This document shows positions 56,420 through 64,000 of a stretch of 64,000 nucleotides of DNA, piece after piece. The stretch lies in NCBI RefSeq assembly GCF_002994745.2, contig NC_037094.1:69792819-69856818 (forward strand), read 5' to 3'. A program made the position numbers and the translations under genes. Position 1 is the first letter of the stretch. Every line of letters starts with the position of its first letter. The notes under the pieces are model-generated. The model did not search any database. It had not been told where the DNA came from and worked only from the letters and a program-made list of their open reading frames with translations. This stretch comes from Rosa chinensis (Eukaryota > Streptophyta > Magnoliopsida > Rosales > Rosaceae).

Positions 56420-57380
56420 TATAGCCTTCAACTTGGGCAAGTGTTGGAATTTAACTTCCATTTCTTATTGCAATACCGCTTGAATCTAGTGAGTTTCCAT
56501 GCCCCCAGATTCTCAACACCAAACAGGACCTATTTGGGACATGAAATGGAAAGTTAATTACTTGTCCCCATACAAGTCCACTTTGGAGCTTGCCAAGTAA
56601 ATAGTATTCAAAATTTTACTTGGAGTTGCCTAAAAATCAGCTCCTAGTTCTAAATTTTACTTTGACATTGTGACTCAAGTGGGTAAATAATGAGGATTAG
56701 AGTGATTGATTTGGCTGTTGTTTAGGGTTCAGTGGAAGAGTATCTGATTTGGCTGTTGGCTAGGGTTTAGTTAAATTTAAGTATGTGTTTGTGGATGTGG
56801 GAGTATTTATTTATATATGATACAGAATTCAGAGGAAGGTAGATATGGGAAGATGTATAGCCGGGTAATAGAGGGACTGAGTTAAAAGTCAGTGCATGCC
56901 TCTCAGACCAGGGTTTCAAATTCCAATGGAGTGAAGTTATTCAGATGAGCTGGTGTAGGCTTCTGCCATGAGAGGTTTTGGTTGATAACCTTCTGAGAGA
57001 TATGACTCTCCTTCTCTCTGTCATCCTGATGTTTATCCAATTATCCCAATCATGTGAATAAATTCTATCACTTTAGTCCAATCGATATATTTAATTGCTC
57101 ACCATTACATGAGAGCTAGCTACCCCAGTTTCATGTGGATGATTGGTGGAACACTATACATTAATAGGAGCAACAAAAATTGCAGATTAAGCATAATGGT
57201 GTTTCTGTAGAAGCTAGTGATAATAAGGTGGGCATAATAGGGATCTTAGCTTTTTTTTTTATTTTTTTTTTGAAGTAAAGTGTCAAATCCAGTAATCCAC
57301 ACAAATAAATAGCACTTTTCTAATACAAAGATCTTACAACAAGAAACAAAAACCACACAGCAGCAGCAAGAGGATATAAA
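56420..57380. repeat. Spacer repeat, copy 3 of 3
   Basis: Matches 541-1519 and 19190-20148. In places (ACAGAATTCAGAGGAAGG near 56822) it agrees with the leftmost copy rather than with copy 2, so copy 2 carries its own small deletion. No gene. Confidence 0.85.
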
Positions 57381-57624
57381 TTATATCACACAGGCCAAAG
57401 TCTCCATATATGGATTATTAGATGCTTTAGGATAATAAGCTGCGTCAACTCGTAAGAGAGAATCATCAACTCCGGCCTTGGGAGTTAACTCAACAGATTT
57501 GAAGGTCTTGCTCTCAAGATTATAAGAAATGAGTTTACCAGGAGTATGCAGCAACAGAGACGAACTTTCCTCTTCTTCATTTTCGTCTCGATGGAGAGAG
57601 AACAACAAATTGTCCATAAACAAA
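57381..57624 (-). pseudogene. F-box/FBA gene copy 2, C-terminal piece
   Basis: Duplicate of 20149-20392 with the same two-base loss and the same stop after METLACVI. It is followed at 57625 by the CACTA element. Confidence 0.8.
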
Positions 57625-58469
57625 CACTACACCAAAAATCGCATCAGACAACGGCAGAAAACCGATGTGGGATTTGGAGTCCCACCGTTGTAGAGTGAGC
57701 CGTTGTCTGATGAAAAATCAGACAACGGTGGAACACAGTTGTGTGATAAACATACAGACAACAGGTTTGTGTTATAACTGTTGTGTGATAGCTCGGCAGA
57801 TGCGAAGCGCAGCTGCGCAGCAATTGAGGCGTTGTCTTCAGACAACAGTGCCAGTTTTAAGCTGTTGTATGTTAAGCATATCAGACAACATTTTTTTATT
57901 TTGTCTGTTGTCTGATTGATCTTCAAACTTCAGTTCTTGGACTATATCTGTTGTGTGATTAACTTTAGGACAACAGAGTTCAATTAATTCTGTTGTCTGA
58001 GTATAAATCAGAAGACACTAATTCGTTAAAAACCGATGTGTGATATGATTGATTACAATGTGTTTTTGTCCCATTTTTGGCCATTCAGACAACAGGCAAT
58101 GATCATTATATCTAATCTGTTGTGTGATCATTTGAACATCTCATTACTAAATTACATTGTGCATTCATTTGGTCCATTTACCAAATACAAACATAGCGAA
58201 CCATCAAATGATTCATATAACCAATACTTTAAACTTCAAAAGCAAAAGGGGTGCATTTCCCAATCATTGAAGCCAACATTTTACACAAAAGCATTCTAGT
58301 GCATGCCCATCTACTTGGGACATCAAAAAATTGATACACATATATATACATATTGTTCCAAACCATGCCACACATGGTGCATGACAATGTACCAGCAGAG
58401 AAGCACAAAAAATATGCTTTCCTTATCTAAAATGTACCAGCAACAAGCGCGCTACTTCATGACTCTTGC

Positions 58470-58750
58470 TCATGTGTTGACAACAAACTTCCCCCACTTA
58501 TTTCGCACTTGATCAATATCCGCTTGGGTGTATTGGCTGCTGCCTCTCCTCTCCCACTGAACATCTTTAACAGCCTCTAGCCTATAAAGTTTTCCAGCTT
58601 TCCAAATTGGACCTTCTGCCTTGAATTCCAGATTTACATGGGGACCTTTTATGATGTTACCAAACAATTCCAAAACCCAATTCTCAAGTACATCAAGAGA
58701 TTCTGCATTGAGTACAATATCACAATGAATATATATTTTGACATCGGACT
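58470..58750 (-). CDS. Unidentified terminal coding exon inside the CACTA element, copy 2
   Basis: Same 92-codon terminal exon as 21236-21516, open, with one replacement in the exon (Asp to Asn in VLxAESL) and one change in the acceptor tract (TTTTTAATGCTCCAG). Family not recognised. Confidence 0.5.
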
Positions 58751-59554
58751 CTGGAGCATTAAAAAGCAGGATATTATATGTCAATGTAATAACAATGGCT
58801 CAATAACAGCATACAAAATTCCATCTACATTATAATAACAACTGCCAAAACACTATGATTTCTAACGGCCCAAGGCCTCATTGAAAAGTGCTAGTGAAAT
58901 TATTTTTAGATTCAGAAACCAAAATATACCCTAGATCTCTCCAGCACGTTGCCTATTTTGAATTCCCACTATGATTTCTAACGGCCCAAAGGCCTCATCC
59001 AAAAGTCCTAGTGAAATTATTTTCGGCTTCATTGCCTATTTAGAATTCTAGGTATCAGAATAGTCACTATGAACACCATTACTGACAAACCCACAATGCT
59101 TAATTGTGTTCTCCTACATCAACCTCTGGTCCTCTACAAGTTCCTAGAATCAAATATGATAATGAACAAAACAAAATCCTTGGCCTAACAAATGTAATCT
59201 AAATGATAACAATATGAGAATGCTACCCTTTGGAACAAATTTGAAAGCAACAAGTACTAATGTTGAAGATGGTGGCACTCATGTACTTTTCTTTCTTGTA
59301 TTACTTGATCTTTCACCAAGTAAATTCAAATGAATAACTCCTAAAAGATATTTGCAAAATGTCTCTTTGTTCCCCCTAACCCAATGGTTTTATCAGATGT
59401 TTCTTTTATAAAAGGTATTAGCAATATTTATTGAGCATGTCCAAAAAGTTGGCTTATGGATTTTTTTACAGATTTATTTATTTTATACATATATATATAT
59501 ATATATTATTCAAATGAGCTTTCAAGACAGAATTGTAGAGAAAAAATGCATTAC

Positions 59555-61014
59555 CTAGATGCCTTTTGAAATTCAGTCAAAAAGTTGTAGAACTCTCTTG
59601 GTGAAGAACTACCTCCTTGCTCCCTACACACTAACAAATACTCCATAGCCTGAAATAATTTCGAGTGTTACCATCCATTGCAAACAATAATAACATGATA
59701 TAACAAAGTGCATAAGATTCTAATGAAAAAAATCAAGAATGATTGTTTGAATAATAATAAAGTTTCTGTAACCAATTGCTCTGGTTGCTGAATTGGAATT
59801 TGGAATAAGATCTGCATCAAGAAGCCATCTAGCCTCAGACAAGATACCATCAGTTCCTGCAGTAAACTAAATGATGAGCTTATGTAAAACAAATGAAATT
59901 TTCTTATTTGATTCAAGAACACAAAGATGGATGATCAATCTATAGTAATGTACCCCAATATGACTTACCTGACACCATATCTTCACATCGCCAATCAATT
60001 GATCTGTATAGATCAACCCTTTGGTTTGAGAGGAAAAAGCAAATGAAGTCATAGTCCAATTCCTTTGATTTAACTTCCTCCACAACATCAGCAGAGGAAC
60101 TAATGTCATTAGTGTCTACTACACTAGAATCACATTCTTTGCGGAAAGAATCATACGGTACTTCGAAGGCAGATGGAGGTGATCTACTAGACTGTCATTT
60201 CATGAAAAAAAAAATATTCAACCAGAGAGACAACAATGATTTAAGTTATCAACAAAACACTTATGTTTGTCATGTGTCTCTCTGTTTAAAGAATGTATAG
60301 TTTAAGTCCCTATCTTTTTTGTTTGGGGTGGGGCTAGGGGGATATTCCATTATTCACATATATAAGCAGAAACATTACAGATCAACTTTGATGATCTCCA
60401 GGCTGCGTCTTAATCGGTACCAATCATTAGCAGCCAAAAATTGAGCCTTAGGGTCACCTGCTTTGATCACCAACTGCACAGCTGCATCCCAGTGTCCATT
60501 TCTTTCTAAATCTGCCAACTCAAAAGACACTTCAGATGCGATCTCTTTTGAGGCTTTGGGAACATCTGGTTTTCCATATATTAACCTGATATTTATAACA
60601 ACAAGTACTGTTATGAATACAACCGAAAAGAAGAGAAAAACACATAAATAATAGCATCCCTCTAAATTCCAGAGTGTATCTGAATTCAACCTAAAGAGAC
60701 AGAGTTAAATGGTGCCAATATCACCAACAAACATAGAGTTGTCTTTTCAAAATATATTTGTTTACCAGGAAGGCTATTTTATCAACAACTAAGTGGCATT
60801 TCTGTGACTTAACATTCTAACTTTAACATAATTAACATATACACTAATAATAAGACAGAGAAAATTTTGTAGAAAATATTTACACAAGAACATAGTAGCA
60901 CCTACCATCGCAAGTACAATCCAGTGCCACTAGTAACTATGGGAACACGCCCATTATCAAGAATACACCTTGTAGCTTGCCTTGCATCGTCATAAAATTG
61001 TCCAACGGAGTAGT
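59555..61014 (-). pseudogene. IPT9: Captured IPT9-type tRNA dimethylallyltransferase fragment, copy 2
   Basis: The same five exons as 23101-24551. Here the third exon reads DYDFICFF without the TGA found in copy 1, so the captured frame is more intact. The second exon (60387-60585) ends IIK with donor AAA|GTTGAT. P-loop and C-terminal exons are still missing, so no complete enzyme can be made. The orientation (minus) gives a sense transcript only from a promoter in the right part of the element. Confidence 0.9.
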
Positions 61015-62800
61015 CTGAAGAATAATACATGTGTTAAATTGGGAGAACAGATATATCCAAAGTTCCAAACATAGTAGTAGAAAACTCAACATCATCTCAA
61101 TGGCTTAAAAAAATAAAAGCAAAAATAATAGCAGCATCGATAAAAGCTGCTCCTATCCAGGATTCAGTTCAATTGAGATGTCATAATCACATAAACAAAA
61201 ACTGCAGATTGTAAAAAATAAAGGTCCACCTCCACTATCTTTGAAGAAGCCGAATAATAGAAAGACAAGGCACTAATCACAGAAACTACATGATAATTTG
61301 AATATGACAACCAAAAACTCACAAATAATACGGCACACATAAAACTAACAATTGTGGAAGTGTCAAATTATACAGAACAGTTAAAGTGGAAGGTTCAAGA
61401 TTTTTTGAGATTTGTCTGTGCCTGCTCATCAAGTGCTTGAATAAATGAGCCTCTCTTATTCCACGACTTCATATACTATTTCATATACTTTAGTTGTTCT
61501 AGGATACTCAGTGTTAAGTTTTTATTATTATACCATATGCTCTTTGCCTCTTTCCCATCGCAAGTTTACTTGCAACTATAATTTTTCTTTTCTAATGTTT
61601 TACATTCATGCATTTTTTTTAAAAACACAGCATAGGCAAATCTACATTATGAAGCAAAAGCTATCATCTCTCTAGTAAATCAACTTGTAGCAAACAGTCA
61701 TTCCGGGAGAGGAGGGAATTGCAGCAAACAATGACATTTCTTATTGCAAGTCATAAATCGTTTGCTCTTTTGAAGCACGAATCAAAACAACCTTCATATA
61801 AAGATCACATCTTTATAAGCAGAACTGCAGAGCATTAGCCGATATGAAGAAGTGAAGAACGAAGAACTGAAGAACTGAAGAGGGACTTACAGAGTGAAAT
61901 ACCCATTACCCATTACAGAGTGAAGTACTCATTACGGTCATTACCCAAGTACCCACTAATCAAATATTCAAAATACCAATTCAAACTTCCAATTCAAGGG
62001 AATAGAGGGACTTACAGAGTTAGAGATTGAAGGCGGTGCGCATTACAAAGCGAGTCTGAAGCAGCCGAGATAAAGCACTGGAGCTGTAGTGGCTTGGGGA
62101 GAGCTGCGGTGGTTCGAGGGAGCTGCCATGAAGGCGTGGACGAGTGATGCAGAGGCGTGGTGGCTTGGTATGGAGAGACCGGAGAGCGAATAGGAGTTTT
62201 GGGGATCGAATGGTTTAGGCAGATTAGGACTCAATGTCTCATTGATTTGGGGATCGAATGGTTTAGGCCGTTTTAGATGTCGCGAAAAGGAAAAAAAAAA
62301 AAAAACCAGCCTAGTCGCCTTGCCACCCAGACGAAAGCCCAGGCTCCATTACCTTTCTCATTCGAAGACCAACACAAGCCCAGAAATCCCAAATCGAAGA
62401 GAGGACGAAGAGCCGTAAAAACCCCAAATCGAGTAGCTGTGAAACCCCCAAATCCCCAAATTGACGTTGTAAACCTAGAGATCGAAGAACCCTAATCTTC
62501 AGCGGATTGAAGAACCTCCTCCTTCTTCCCAGTTCCTAATACGCAGAACCCTATTTCTTCACAAATGGAATTGAGTGATGGCTGAATCGAGATAATAGAA
62601 CCCTAATCTCGGCGGTGATGTGTGTAGGCGAAGATCATGATGTAGATGGAGGAAGGGATTGCGGAGACAATAGGGAGAGGAGCAATCTAGGAAAAGGGAC
62701 AGTAAAACGCGAGAGGAGATGATGTTTTGAGGAGAGATGCTCGAAGAAAAGGTCCTTTGTTATTTTGTGCTAGTGGGAGATAATAGCTATCTTGCGCGGG
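61015..62800 (-). other. Leader-like part of CACTA copy 2
   Basis: Counterpart of 24552-26340, with the same TAGGGTTC motifs and donor-like sites. A few indels (A run near 62289) differ. No coding exon recognised. Confidence 0.4.
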
Positions 62801-63451
62801 GGTTTGGTTTTTTTTAAAAAAAAATTTTGTATTCATGAATCAGACAACACATATATGAAGTTATGTTGTCTGATTATACATAGTTTAAATTTGAGCTGAG
62901 GGAGCAAGGAGGGATAGTTCCCGCCTATGTGCAATCATAGTACCAGTTTTGGCGCTAGAAATATGTATCTCTCATTCAAACAACACAAATAAGAAATTAC
63001 GTTGTAGGAGTACATATATGTACCCTATATTTCGATCAAAGTTTGTTCATTTTGGGGGAATGAATGACATTTTGGATGCATTGAAATTTCCCAGTATATA
63101 TCTTCATTACTTGGACAACACAAAGTAAAAAACTGTTGTATGATGTTTTGCAAGCTACACTCATACAACAGATATAACTATTCTATTGTCCTTTGGAGTA
63201 CCAATTTGGAGCCAAATTTGAGTTAGGCTAAGAGGGAAATCTGCCTCTGTTTTTTTTTTTCATTCACACAACAGATTATTCTTGTAACCATTGTGCAATG
63301 ACCTTCTAAACAAAAACTTCATAATTTTAACCACCTTATACAACGTAAGTTTACTAAACGTGTTGTGTGATTCACTTTTCTTCATCACACAACACTTTTT
63401 TTTTTCGTTGTGCAAAAAGTGTTGTGTGTTAACGTTTTTGGTGTAGTGAAA

Positions 63452-64000
63452 GAGCGGGAAAGAAGCGCACAAGGGATCAAGATCAACATGGTACTTGACA
63501 AACCAGCCAGAGTAGTCTCTTCCCATCTCCAACACTTCAAATTTAGTAAGACAGGGATCAAAAAGATCAATAAGATGCAAATGGTGCCCCTCACAAGACT
63601 CCCGAAAGTATCTAGATTTCCTCTTGCAAATGTCCTTCTCGTAAAGGTGAGGAGGATTATCAATAAAATCGTCCCGTTCTTCATCTATGTGAAAGTATGC
63701 TACCTCACCATACATGCCTAACCAATTAATTACTCCATTCCAGTCTAGCATGCATTCATGATAAGGGATGCTAAATACCCTCTCAATAAAAGAATCAAGA
63801 AACCTCCAACTTTGAGTCTCGGATGAATATATCACTACGTGAAAGATGGTGCATTTTTTGGATCCATCAATGGTCCAAAGATAGACCACCTTGTAATGAG
63901 GTGATTTGGAGGGGTCAAAGGCCTAAGCAATAGAGATGATATAGGGTTCTACTTGTTCACCGGTAGCGGTGGTAACAAGAGTAGTTGGAGGAGGAATAAG
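63452..64000 (-). pseudogene. F-box/FBA gene copy 2, central piece, cut by the window edge
   Basis: Duplicate of 26994-27540. The FBA frame is open from 63889 down to the CACTA end: TIDGSKKCTIFHVVIYSS, RVFSIPYHECMLDWNGVINW, EKDICKRKSRYF, HLIDLFDPCLTKFEVLEMGR and DPLCASFPLF. The rest, including the F-box, lies to the right of the window, so whether the gypsy insertion is shared cannot be judged. The gene is broken by the CACTA element in any case. Confidence 0.8.

Larger units (their letters stand above)
57625..63448. mobile_element. Non-autonomous CACTA transposon with captured IPT9 fragment, copy 2 (5.8 kb)
   Basis: Same termini (CACTACACC...GGTGTAGTG) and same AAA duplication (57622-57624, 63449-63451) at the same F-box position as the element at 20393. 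It was therefore copied with the host segment rather than inserted separately. It is about 0.77 kb shorter because the hAT element is absent. Subterminal arrays are at both ends (about 57646-58135 and 62840-63448). No transposase. Confidence 0.93.

Overview
The window is plant nuclear DNA from a eudicot, possibly Rosaceae (low confidence). It has intron-rich genes with GT..AG borders, plant-specific families (NAC, EXORDIUM-like, F-box/FBA, ZYP1), and plant Ty3/gypsy, Ty1/copia, CACTA, hAT and Mutator-like elements. It is AT-rich outside exons.

The main feature is a tandem duplication with a period of about 37.2 kb. The block at about 9.4-27.54 kb recurs at about 46.5-64.0 kb in the same orientation and runs off the right edge. 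Each copy reads, left to right: an intronless NAC-like gene (+); a rearranged ZYP1 (synaptonemal complex transverse filament) locus (-) with a 5'-truncated gene body followed by a second partial set of 3' exons; a short novel first exon (-); a spacer; and an F-box/FBA gene (-) split by a CACTA transposon carrying five exons of an IPT9-type tRNA dimethylallyltransferase gene. The leftmost 4 kb holds a third copy of the spacer and F-box 3' end. That copy lacks the CACTA element and so supplies its empty site.

Region by region: 1-540, promoter of an EXORDIUM-like gene lying off the left edge. 541-3955, spacer repeat, F-box remnant and two Mutator-like MITEs. 3955-8430, two old, decayed copies of the ZYP1 3' region around an unassigned 1.4 kb. 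9.4-11 kb, NAC copy 1. 11.8-17.9 kb, ZYP1 fragments. 18.6-19.1 kb, novel exon and TATA. 20.1-33.5 kb, one F-box gene interrupted by CACTA (6.6 kb, itself carrying a hAT element) and by a decayed gypsy element (5.3 kb). 34.0-41.3 kb, spacer with a 6.1 kb copia element. 41.9-42.9 kb, the intact EXORDIUM-like gene. 43-46 kb, LINE remnant, diverged spacer copy and an isolated PEX10 first exon. 46.9-64 kb, second copy of the NAC-ZYP1-F-box/CACTA block.

Only three genes look intact: the two NAC-like copies and the EXORDIUM-like gene. ZYP1, F-box, IPT9 and PEX10 sequences are partial or broken. The order of events can be read directly: CACTA insertion into the F-box gene, then the 37-kb duplication, then hAT insertion into one CACTA copy.
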